Source: Lysobacterales bacterium (lineage in GTDB: Bacteria; Pseudomonadota; Gammaproteobacteria; Xanthomonadales; Rhodanobacteraceae). Taken from it: DNA of 6,141 nt. The notes beneath the pieces were generated by a model. That model saw nothing but the letters and a program-made list of their open reading frames with translations. It searched no databases and had not been told where the DNA came from. Made by a program: the position numbers and the translations under genes. The DNA lies in NCBI GenBank assembly GCA_013298265.1, contig JAAFHE010000258.1:1-6141 (forward strand), written 5' to 3'. Below, piece by piece: positions 1 through 5,108 of this stretch. Position 1 is the stretch's first letter. Each line of letters opens with the position of its first letter.

Positions 1-237
1 GATGTGGTCACGCGTCGCGCGCGCGGCGCCCTTGATATCGACCTGGCCGCTGGCGCCCCGGAACACGACCTTGCCGTTGTGCATGACCTCGACGGCCTGG
101 TCGGCGATGCCATAGCGCTCCTGGTTGACGTGCATCTGGCGCGTGAACTGGGCGGCCAGCTCGTCCGACATAGCGCCGGCAGCGAACGGAATCCACACCA
201 GCAGGCTGAACAGTGCAATGCGACGATCACTGAACAC
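1..237 (-). CDS. Exported serine hydrolase, beta-lactamase-related family (N-terminal part, cut by window edge)
   Basis: The minus frame is open from the GTG at 237-235 to the window edge, giving 79 residues. It starts VFSDRRIALFSLLVW and runs through PFAAGA, a basic n-region plus hydrophobic core typical of a Sec signal peptide, with likely cleavage near AGA/MSDE. The mature part has a helix (DELAAQFTRQM), then RYGIADQAVEVMHNGKVVF and RGASGQVDI. That is the usual N-terminal strand-turn-strand of class C beta-lactamase/penicillin-binding-like hydrolases (aVvvmhnGkVvfrgasG). The catalytic SxxK should follow just beyond the edge and cannot be checked. GTG is chosen over the in-frame ATG at 171-169 because only GTG keeps the signal peptide and it has a GGAG motif 9 nt upstream. 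Family members are periplasmic or envelope esterases or peptidases; substrate unknown. The gene lies 174 bp downstream of the glycosyltransferase on the same strand and may be separately transcribed. Confidence 0.72.
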   Translation of the reverse strand, partial: MFSDRRIALFSLLVWIPFAAGAMSDELAAQFTRQMHVNQERYGIADQAVEVMHNGKVVFRGASGQVDIKGAARATRDHI

Positions 238-411
238 GCAGGCTTTCTCCAATGGTTGCAGGGCGCGGACGGCGTGACTGAGTGGTCCACCGGTCGCGTA
301 TTGCGTGGCCGAAAGACCATCCGGCGCCGGATATTTCCGCCGAGTACGCCGGACCGCATGGCGGATCGGTGCGGGTCTCGATTCAGCACGACGCTGGCGC
401 AGTGTCCGAAT
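238..411. other. Intergenic gap between the glycosyltransferase and serine hydrolase genes
   Basis: No coding potential is visible in the 174 bp. The frame continuing past the glycosyltransferase stop is arginine-rich and does not resemble a GT-B C-terminal domain. The gap contains a perfect 14-bp palindrome, ATCCGGCGCCGGAT, at 319-332. No T-run follows it, so it is not a convincing intrinsic terminator. No clear sigma-70 promoter was recognised. Confidence 0.4.
247..250 (-). promoter_or_regulatory. Shine-Dalgarno site for the serine hydrolase
   Basis: On the minus strand the bases read TTGGAGAAAGCCTGC and then GTG. The GGAG core is 9 nt from the GTG at 237-235. This site decides the GTG start over the downstream ATG at 171-169, which would remove the signal peptide. 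Confidence 0.6.
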
Positions 412-2031
412 CTAGCAGGCTGTCGAGAAACCCGTGACATTGACGATTGTCTGAGTGCGCAAACTGCCGAGCAGATCGTGATCGTCGCCACTGTCGACAA
501 TCACGCGGTCATAGCGTGACAGCAGCGCGCGCTGGTAGCGGTCCGCTGCGCCGTTCCCGCCCACCGGCATCGCGGCCAATTGCATGGTGATCGTCCATGG
601 TTGTTTGCCTCGCAGCTCAACCAGCTCCGCCGCCGCCAAGTGCTCGACATGCACAATGTCGGGACGGAAGTGCGCTAGCGCCCCGGCGACCGCCTCGCGC
701 AGGCCTGTATGCGCGTGGCTCGCAAGCCGTGCAAGCACGGGGTCAGCTATGGACGGATCCTCCTTCGGCCGACCGCCGATCAGGCGTATCGCGTGGCAGC
801 AGGAAAGCTCGCGCCAGCTATCGGCAGGATAGCGTTCGCCCTCATCACTCAGCAGAACGATTTCGAAATCCACGGAAATTGAGGCTATCAACGCCAAGCG
901 GCGACGCGCGTCGCGGTGGACACTGGGTAGCAATGCGAACGGGGTGATCCAGAGCAGACGGGGGCGTTGGCCGCGTCGCGCCCCAGGCCGATGTGCCGGG
1001 ATCGTGACATAGCCCTCGGCGAGTGCGGGCAGACGCGGCGTGCGAGCTGCGCGCAAGCGCGACGCAAACAGCGAGGGCAGGGGGGACAATGCAGCCATCT
1101 CGCGCTGGCTGCTAGCGGGTTGCCGGCATACGTGGGCAACGATTTCAGTCGGCGTCGCACCGGCCAGCGCTTGCCGCGATTCCAGCCAGCACTGATTGCG
1201 GCGCACGACCCGTTCAACCTCGTCGGGCGCGAATCGGCTTATCGTCGCGCGGTGCATATGGGTGGCCAGGGACGAGGGACAGAACACAACGCGCAAGCCC
1301 TGTCGCCACGCACTGACGCCCCAGTCGACGTCTTCCAGATAAAACGGCTGGTAGCAGCGGCTGTTGCGCAACGTTCGGCGCAAGGCCGCGGTGCGAAACA
1401 GGCTCGCGCCACCGCCGGCATAAAGATGTTCGACGACGCCATCGAGTGGATCGGGTTCGCAGTCGTAGGGTTGAGGCATATGCTCGTGTACCGACCATCC
1501 GGTGAGTCCGGTTTCCTCCGCGCGGCGCTGGCGGTCGTGAAATTCGATCCGGCTGGCGATAGCAAATATGCCGTCGTCTCGCAACGGCAGCACCTGGGCG
1601 AGCGCATCGGGCCGCAGACGCATATCGCTATTGAGCAAGTAGACCCAGTCGTCGTCCAGCCCGCGCATTCCGGCCTCTACCGCGCCGTGGAAGCCGAGCG
1701 CTCGCGCGACGAATCGCCAGTTCACATCGGAATGGGCCTGCACCAGCTTGTGATAGTCACGACGGGGGGCACCATTCACGAGTACGTGGATGCGCACCGG
1801 CTCGCTTACTGCGTTTACCGCCACCCGCAACGCTGCCAGGGTGTCCGCGAGAATGTCGGGTGTGCCCGATTCGGGAATCAGTATCGCCAGACCCGGCTTC
1901 CAGGGCGCGATTCGCCGAGCACGGACTGGCGAGGGTGGCAAGCAGGCCGCCAGCCAATCAGCCGCGTGCAGGGTGAGCCAGAACGGCAGCAGGCGTAGTG
2001 CCTGGCGCCAGCGCTTCGCAGCCATGCTCAT
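412..2031 (-). CDS. Glycosyltransferase: GT2-like domain fused to half of a GT4-like (GT-B) domain
   Basis: The protein has 539 residues. Residues 1-45 are a basic/hydrophobic lead (KRWRQALRLLPFWLTLHAADW) that may touch the membrane. Residues 46-290 are a GT-A fold of GT2 type: LAILIPESG at 48-56, LVNG at 84-87, a DDDWVYLLNSD stretch whose NSD (134-136) sits where the metal-binding DxD normally lies, GGGAS (206-210), FYLEDVDWG with E233/D234 as the likely acidic base region, and THMHRATISR near 257-266. These fit transfer of a sugar from a nucleotide-sugar, probably at the cytoplasmic face. After a linker, residues 357-539 look like the N-terminal Rossmann half of a GT4-type enzyme: RLLWITPF, FRPDIVHVEHL (455-465), YDRVIVDS (507-514). 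The protein stops at TIVNVTGFSTAC, where GT4 enzymes begin their donor-binding C-terminal domain, so that half is missing. Its ATG overlaps the upstream TGA (ATGA), with no clear Shine-Dalgarno, so translation is probably coupled. A second possible start is Met3 (2025-2023). Product unknown. Confidence 0.85.
   Translation of the reverse strand: MSMAAKRWRQALRLLPFWLTLHAADWLAACLPPSPVRARRIAPWKPGLAILIPESGTPDILADTLAALRVAVNAVSEPVRIHVLVNGAPRRDYHKLVQAHSDVNWRFVARALGFHGAVEAGMRGLDDDWVYLLNSDMRLRPDALAQVLPLRDDGIFAIASRIEFHDRQRRAEETGLTGWSVHEHMPQPYDCEPDPLDGVVEHLYAGGGASLFRTAALRRTLRNSRCYQPFYLEDVDWGVSAWRQGLRVVFCPSSLATHMHRATISRFAPDEVERVVRRNQCWLESRQALAGATPTEIVAHVCRQPASSQREMAALSPLPSLFASRLRAARTPRLPALAEGYVTIPAHRPGARRGQRPRLLWITPFALLPSVHRDARRRLALIASISVDFEIVLLSDEGERYPADSWRELSCCHAIRLIGGRPKEDPSIADPVLARLASHAHTGLREAVAGALAHFRPDIVHVEHLAAAELVELRGKQPWTITMQLAAMPVGGNGAADRYQRALLSRYDRVIVDSGDDHDLLGSLRTQTIVNVTGFSTAC
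2028..2031 (-). promoter_or_regulatory. ATGA stop/start overlap coupling the two operon genes
   Basis: On the minus strand the radical SAM stop TGA (2030-2028) and the glycosyltransferase start ATG (2031-2029) share bases as ATGA. No Shine-Dalgarno is evident just upstream, which favours translational coupling by terminating ribosomes. Confidence 0.7.
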
Positions 2032-3488
2032 GCGCCGGCGGCGTACAGGGCGATACCAAGCAAGCGGTCATCGCTACCATCGGAATCGCTGGGCCGGAAC
2101 GGGTGCGCCACCTCCAGCCGGTAAACCAGAGGGCCACGATGGCCGGCTGGCTGCGGCAACACGATGTCGAACTCAATCGCCTGATGGCCATGCTGGTGGA
2201 CGTGCAGGGGTTCGGCGCCCTGGATCGATACGGTAAGGCGGTTGCCGCTGCCATCGGCTGCGGAAGGTAATTTTCCGCGCAGCCGCGGGCGGCGCGGCCA
2301 ACGCGCGGGCGCCAGTGCCAGGACAGCTTGTGGGCGACTCCACACGGCGCCATCCTCGCAGGCGTGCCAGCCCGACAATAGGCCCGCTGCTCCACCATCG
2401 GCTGCGCGGATCCGCGAGGGCAATGGCTGCGGCAACTGCGCGCGTTTGTAAGGGCAGGTTCGGCAGTGGCTGTCGGCTGCGATTACGAACTGCTGCCGGA
2501 ATGCTCGATACACAGGTCCGCTCCAGATGTCGCGCAACGTCGTGTGAGCGTCCAGGCGGCCGAGTTCAATCTGGTCACGCACCTCGCAAGTGACCACACG
2601 CCCATCGGCCAGAATGTGCACGGTTTCCCAGGGGTCCTGGTCACAATCATGCAATCGTGCTGCGCCTAGCAGCGGCCAAGGGTGATGCCGCGGTACCGCG
2701 GTCAGCGGCAAGCGCGGTCCAAGCTCCGGCGTCGATACGGAAATGGTGACATCGGGTACATCACGGCGACAGTCGTCGACTCCCGTTCGCAACGCCGCGA
2801 CAAAGTCGTCGCGCAGACGGCCCTGTTGGTCGAGTTCGTCCTCGAAGCGTTCGGGGATCGGGTCGCGCCGGATTACCGGATGCACGGCCACATGTGTCAG
2901 GCCGAGGTCGCGCGCATACGCTAAAACGGCCGGCAACTGCGACAGATTGCGTGCCATCGCGACGAAGGCGAAATCGACGACCAACGGTCGCGGGCGGCGC
3001 TGTCGCGCCAATTCGACGACGCGTTCGATCCGTTGCCGCATCGCATCCAGCGACGAGAAACGGTAGATCTGCTGGAACTGTTCGGCATCCAGTGTATGCA
3101 ACGAAATCGTCAGCCGGGTAAGTCCGCTGGCCACCAGCGGCTCCAGCTTGTGTTCCGGCAACGCCGCCAAAGCAGTGACCAATTCCACCTCGGCGCCGCG
3201 CTGGGAAGCCAGCGCACACGCTTCGACCAAATGCGGATAGTGCGACGACTCGCCCGAATAGTTCAGCCGTATTACCTGGGGCTGATGCAGTTCGGCAATG
3301 AGGCGGCTATACAAGTCGAAATCGAGATGCTGACCTCTGCCGCGCAACAGCGCGCGCGAGCAAAAGACGCAGTCGAACGGGCAGCGCGAGGTGAGCTCGA
3401 TCCACAGGATGGACGGTGTCGACCGGGTTCGCTCGGTGATCAACGCGTCGGCGTGGGAGCACACGGTGCCTACGGACATCTTCATCAT
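2028..3488 (-). CDS. Radical SAM / SPASM-type enzyme with an extra C-terminal beta domain
   Basis: The protein has 486 residues. The radical SAM CxxxCxxC motif is CPFDCVFC (C36, C40, C43), preceded by ILWIELTSR. It should bind a 4Fe-4S cluster and S-adenosylmethionine. LNYSGES at 75-81 stands in the position of the SAM-binding GGE-type motif, and TISLHTLD at 127-134 is a later barrel strand. A SPASM/twitch-like region follows: C282, WETVHILADGRVVTCE with C301, LGRLDAHTTLRDIW, and C342/C345 in HCRTCPYK, enough cysteines for an auxiliary cluster. Residues about 370-486 form another domain starting SGWHACEDGAVWSRPQAVLAL and later LTVSIQG and HPFRPSD. It resembles the beta-sandwich modules attached to glycan-biosynthesis proteins; this is a similarity judgement. 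SPASM enzymes modify peptides, proteins or small molecules, and the sugar context favours a glycan-related substrate. ATGs also occur at codons 2 and 4, and no strong Shine-Dalgarno is near any of them. It is the first intact gene of the operon. Confidence 0.87.
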   Translation of the reverse strand: MMKMSVGTVCSHADALITERTRSTPSILWIELTSRCPFDCVFCSRALLRGRGQHLDFDLYSRLIAELHQPQVIRLNYSGESSHYPHLVEACALASQRGAEVELVTALAALPEHKLEPLVASGLTRLTISLHTLDAEQFQQIYRFSSLDAMRQRIERVVELARQRRPRPLVVDFAFVAMARNLSQLPAVLAYARDLGLTHVAVHPVIRRDPIPERFEDELDQQGRLRDDFVAALRTGVDDCRRDVPDVTISVSTPELGPRLPLTAVPRHHPWPLLGAARLHDCDQDPWETVHILADGRVVTCEVRDQIELGRLDAHTTLRDIWSGPVYRAFRQQFVIAADSHCRTCPYKRAQLPQPLPSRIRAADGGAAGLLSGWHACEDGAVWSRPQAVLALAPARWPRRPRLRGKLPSAADGSGNRLTVSIQGAEPLHVHQHGHQAIEFDIVLPQPAGHRGPLVYRLEVAHPFRPSDSDGSDDRLLGIALYAAGA

Positions 3489-3789
3489 GCGAGGGTACCC
3501 GCAGGGTGGGCTCCAGCTTCGGCGAAACCGATTCTGTCGGATTGGTAGCGGAGCATCGGTGGCTGGGTGTTGCCTGGCAATCGGGTGTTGAGTACAGGAA
3601 ACACAAACGCCCTTTTCGGACAGTCTGGCGAGCAGGCGGCAGTCTCACAGTCGCTGGCTCGGGTCGGACATCCACGATGGGATTCCGATGCCTCCGGGCC
3701 GCGCAGCGTCCCGTCCAGACGAAAACCGGTAGACCCATCAAGCCCCGCCAGGGAAACAACGGTGGCTGCATTCGCTAGAGCAGCACTAG

Positions 3790-3807
3790 GGAACCTCTGA
3801 ACAAGTC
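3790..3807 (+). repeat. Left terminal inverted repeat of the MITE
   Basis: GGAACCTCTGAACAAGTC, an exact inverted match to 3926-3943. The outer neighbour is CTAG at 3786-3789. Confidence 0.9.
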
Positions 3808-3852
3808 CTGGCACAGTCGCTTTTGTAGTCAGCACCAGATCTCCACAACCCC

Positions 3853-3881
3853 GCCAAACGCCTGCTGCGCAGGCATTTGGC
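3853..3881. repeat. Hairpin inside the MITE, 13-bp stem
   Basis: Arms 3853-3865 (GCCAAACGCCTGC) and 3869-3881 (GCAGGCATTTGGC) pair with one mismatch (C3859 against A3875) around a 3-nt loop. No T-run follows on either strand, so it does not look like an intrinsic terminator. Confidence 0.75.
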
Positions 3882-3883
3882 CG

Positions 3884-3902
3884 CCCCCTTGACTCAAGGG
3901 GG
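3884..3902. repeat. Hairpin inside the MITE, perfect 8-bp arms
   Basis: CCCCCTTG-ACT-CAAGGGGG is a perfect inverted repeat with a 3-nt loop, only 2 nt from the preceding hairpin. It has no U-tract. Tandem hairpins like these are common in small palindromic mobile elements. Confidence 0.75.
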
Positions 3903-3925
3903 CTCCAGAATCAAAAACAGATATC

Positions 3926-3943
3926 GACTTGTTCAGAGGTTCC
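3926..3943 (-). repeat. Right terminal inverted repeat of the MITE
   Basis: GACTTGTTCAGAGGTTCC, the exact reverse complement of the left end. The outer neighbour is CTAG at 3944-3947. Confidence 0.9.
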
Positions 3944-3999
3944 CTAGCCATAAGGCCAGGCCCGATAGCACACGAGATCACGCAGGCAGATATCGGCAT

Positions 4000-4390
4000 G
4001 GATACAAACGGATTCTTGAACGTCGAATCCCTGGTCCAGCTTTCTTCCGGATTCGCGTGAGGCCAAGCGTTCGCTCAGGCCACGAGGGAGTTCGCGGCAC
4101 CGATGAAGTGTAGTCAGTTCCGCGAAGCCTGGGGAGTAAGAACCGGTTACGCGTCGGTAACGCTTCAATAGCGCGTCATTCCCGCCTGCCAACATCGCAT
4201 CATCGCTACACAGGTTTCCAATGTGCACTGTCTCAAACGGCTTGGCATGCTCCGACTTCGTCTGGAAGAGATGTCGGAAGAATCCGAATTGTCGGTGTCC
4301 CAATCTCGAGCCCGCATCAATATGACCACTGGTACATGCGCGACCCGCGCCGCGTTACCACACTGCCTGAAATAGCGGGTTCCTATACCT
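4000..4390. other. Stretch with no convincing gene
   Basis: All open frames here are short and lack recognisable motifs. The longest minus-strand one (4303-3944) runs into the MITE edge and has no family signature or ribosome binding site. The only structure found is the degenerate repeat copy at 4276-4310. The 5' end of the broken secreted-protein gene lies just to the left, so any original promoter for it would have been around 4000-4100. Confidence 0.45.
4276..4310 (+). repeat. Degenerate copy of the GGGTGTCC-type intergenic repeat
   Basis: These 35 bp match 5041-5075 at 28 of 35 positions by hand alignment. The shared skeleton is GGAAGAATC..., ATTGT, GGTGTCC and ATCTC. This copy has CGGTGTCCC where the other has GGGTGTCCT, and it lacks the opposite arm, so it cannot fold into the same hairpin. 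Confidence 0.6.
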
Positions 4391-4828
4391 ATGCCAATTC
4401 TTGCAACGCTCGCTGCCAACCGCTTCCTGCTGCTCCGCCGCATGATCATCGGTGTTCTTGCCGGCCTGCTGATCTTCTATCACTTGACTGTGCTCTACGA
4501 CCTCTATCTTGGTGTCGGCAACCATGAGGGGCTTTACGACAGGACAGCAAACGGAACGCCGAAGTCCTACGAATACCTCCAGTCGGCGCTGCGTCTGATC
4601 ATCATCGTCGGACTGACGCTGGTGGTGTGCGGTTTCCGCCGTGCGTTATGGGTGATGTGGGCGGGCATCAGCGTACTGGTCGCAACCCACTACTGGGCGC
4701 ATTTTGGTGATATCCCCGTCGCCTTTGTTGAAGGGCGTCATCCGCTTTCCTACCTGAAGGGCTTTATTTTTCCGACGGTCATCACGCTGTTGACGCTGCT
4801 GCCATCCCGTCCAGGCGGCCATCGGTGA
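4391..4828 (+). CDS. Small four-helix inner-membrane protein of unknown function
   Basis: The protein has 145 residues. Four hydrophobic segments fit transmembrane helices: about 18-40 (MIIGVLAGLLIFYHLTVLYD), 66-82 (ALRLIIIVGLTLVVCGF), 85-103 (ALWVMWAGISVLVATHYW) and 121-138 (YLKGFIFPTVITLLTLLP). RR at 16-17, RR at 83-84 and the basic tail RPGGHR put both ends and the middle loop in the cytoplasm by the positive-inside rule. The polar loops GVGNHEGLYDRTANGTPKSYEY (41-62) and HFGDIPVAFVEGRHP (104-118) would face the periplasm. The start is ATG 4391 because an in-frame TAG lies at 4373-4375; ATG 4442 (Met18) is an alternative, and neither has a clear Shine-Dalgarno. I do not recognise the family. 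It stands alone on the plus strand, converging on the large secreted-protein gene, with related repeats on both sides. Confidence 0.75.
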   Translation: MPILATLAANRFLLLRRMIIGVLAGLLIFYHLTVLYDLYLGVGNHEGLYDRTANGTPKSYEYLQSALRLIIIVGLTLVVCGFRRALWVMWAGISVLVATHYWAHFGDIPVAFVEGRHPLSYLKGFIFPTVITLLTLLPSRPGGHR

Positions 4829-4899
4829 TCCGGCGGCAATTGCATCAGGTCGGCCTGGTCGGTCCCGACGCCGGCAAAATTCTGGATCGAAATTTGGGA

Positions 4900-4959
4900 G
4901 AAATTCGGGACACCCACAAAGCTCACGACGAAATTCGGGACACCCACAAAGCTCATGAT
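4900..4959 (+). repeat. Two tandem 30-bp direct repeats with GGGACACCCAC core
   Basis: Units 4900-4929 and 4930-4959 match at 28 of 30 positions (differences at 4926/4956 and 4929/4959). Each begins GAAATTCGGGACACCCAC and ends in AAAGCTCA plus four or five more bases. A shorter relic, GAAATTTGGGA, lies just before at 4889-4899. The reverse complement of the core, GTGGGTGTCC, recurs at 5056-5065. Confidence 0.85.
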
Positions 4960-5025
4960 GCGAATAGGCAGGTTCTTGGGGTCGTCGGGAGACGCATAGC
5001 GTTGTAACTACGTGCGCTGGGAAGC

Positions 5026-5068
5026 TCAGGACACCCTACTGGAAGAATCGGCATTGTGGGTGTCCTGA
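5026..5068. repeat. Inverted repeat with 11-bp arms, possible hairpin between convergent genes
   Basis: TCAGGACACCC (5026-5036) is the exact reverse complement of GGGTGTCCTGA (5058-5068), with a 21-nt loop. It sits between two converging genes and could serve as a bidirectional transcript-end structure, but no U-tract is present. The arms share the core of the 30-bp direct repeats, which suggests a REP/BIME-like repeat family. Confidence 0.75.
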
Positions 5069-5106
5069 TCTCCTGCTCGTTTCCTGATCTCCTGATCTCC
5101 TGATCT
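5064..5106. repeat. Short tandem repeat, 8-bp unit CCTGATCT
   Basis: Three perfect head-to-tail copies of CCTGATCT occupy 5083-5106, ending 2 bases before the stop codon of the secreted-protein gene. A fourth copy at 5064-5071 is followed by a diverged one (CCTGCTCG). The block overlaps the right arm of the inverted repeat. Confidence 0.85.
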
Positions 5107-5108
5107 CG

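Larger units (their letters stand above)
3790..3943. mobile_element. 154-bp IS5-type MITE (non-autonomous element)
   Basis: The element is bounded by perfect 18-bp inverted repeats, GGAACCTCTGAACAAGTC at 3790-3807 and its reverse complement at 3926-3943. CTAG sits at both outer edges (3786-3789 and 3944-3947), fitting the 4-bp YTAR target duplication of the IS5 group. The ends resemble IS5 as I remember it: GGAA, then GAACAAGTC at the tip, and a TCTGGAGCC motif a little inside the right end (3900-3908, reverse strand). There is no room for a transposase, so movement would need one in trans. Two strong hairpins fill the interior. Because CTAG is itself palindromic, it could instead be part of a 22-bp inverted repeat. 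Confidence 0.82.
3485..3999 (-). pseudogene. Disrupted secreted-protein gene (FG-GAP-like N-terminus), interrupted by a MITE
   Basis: Reading the minus strand from ATG 3999-3997 gives MPISACVISCAIGPGLMA up to the MITE edge. From the other edge at 3785 the same frame continues SAALANA, then ATVVSLAGLDGSTGFRLDG (about 3770-3706). Deleting the MITE plus one CTAG (158 bp, not a multiple of three) joins these in one frame with a signal-peptide-like start ending ALANA. The pattern V.sL..LDGS.GFrLDG resembles the first blade of FG-GAP/integrin-alpha-like secreted proteins, recalled from family knowledge. After FRLDG the resemblance stops: the roughly 73 remaining codons include several Cys (TRASDCETAACSPDC) and match nothing I know. 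Third-position GC there is only moderate, so it may be non-coding. The frame ends in TGA at 3487-3485, overlapping the radical SAM ATG (3488-3486). It is either a truncated FG-GAP gene or a short secreted peptide gene killed by the insertion. Confidence 0.5.
4829..5108. other. Repeat-rich gap between convergent genes
   Basis: The 280 bp between the membrane-protein stop and the secreted-protein stop hold a 30-bp direct repeat, an 11-bp-arm inverted repeat and an 8-bp tandem repeat, all linked by a GGACACCC/GGGTGTCC core. A short plus frame (4825-5007) only translates the direct repeat into a doubled EIRDTHKAHD and is not taken as a gene. Confidence 0.65.

Noticed and set aside
319..332. Palindrome ATCCGGCGCCGGAT as terminator or operator
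   Set aside because: The arms are only 7 bp with no loop or T-run, and such palindromes arise easily in GC-rich DNA.
4..519. Plus-strand open frame of 171 codons
   Set aside because: It spans the exported hydrolase start, the gap and the glycosyltransferase 3' end on the opposite strand. It shows no protein-family pattern, and the minus-strand reading explains the region.
967..1998. Long plus-strand open frame of 343 codons
   Set aside because: It lies opposite the glycosyltransferase gene, whose minus-strand product has clear GT2 motifs. The plus product has no recognisable motifs and is a GC-rich antisense shadow.
3489..3620. Promoter for the radical SAM operon
   Set aside because: I looked for paired -35/-10 elements on the minus strand and found none convincing. 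The palindrome TTGCCTGGCAA at 3570-3580 is too short to call an operator.
3884..3902. CCCCCTTG/CAAGGGGG hairpin as an intrinsic terminator
   Set aside because: No T-run follows on either strand, so it is kept only as a structural repeat of the MITE.
3877..4113. Plus frame crossing the MITE right end
   Set aside because: It starts within the MITE and has no recognisable protein pattern.
3944..4303. Minus-strand frame of 119 codons
   Set aside because: It has no motif or ribosome binding site, and it stops in the MITE flank. The overlapping frame restored by MITE removal is better supported for 3948-3999.
4750..4956. Minus frame with repeated SFVGVPNF
   Set aside because: It is a translation of the same direct repeat on the other strand, overlapping the end of a good plus-strand gene.
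4825..5007. Plus frame starting at GTG overlapping the membrane-gene stop
   Set aside because: Its only feature is a doubled EIRDTHKAHD, which is simply the 30-bp DNA repeat translated. It shows no other gene features.
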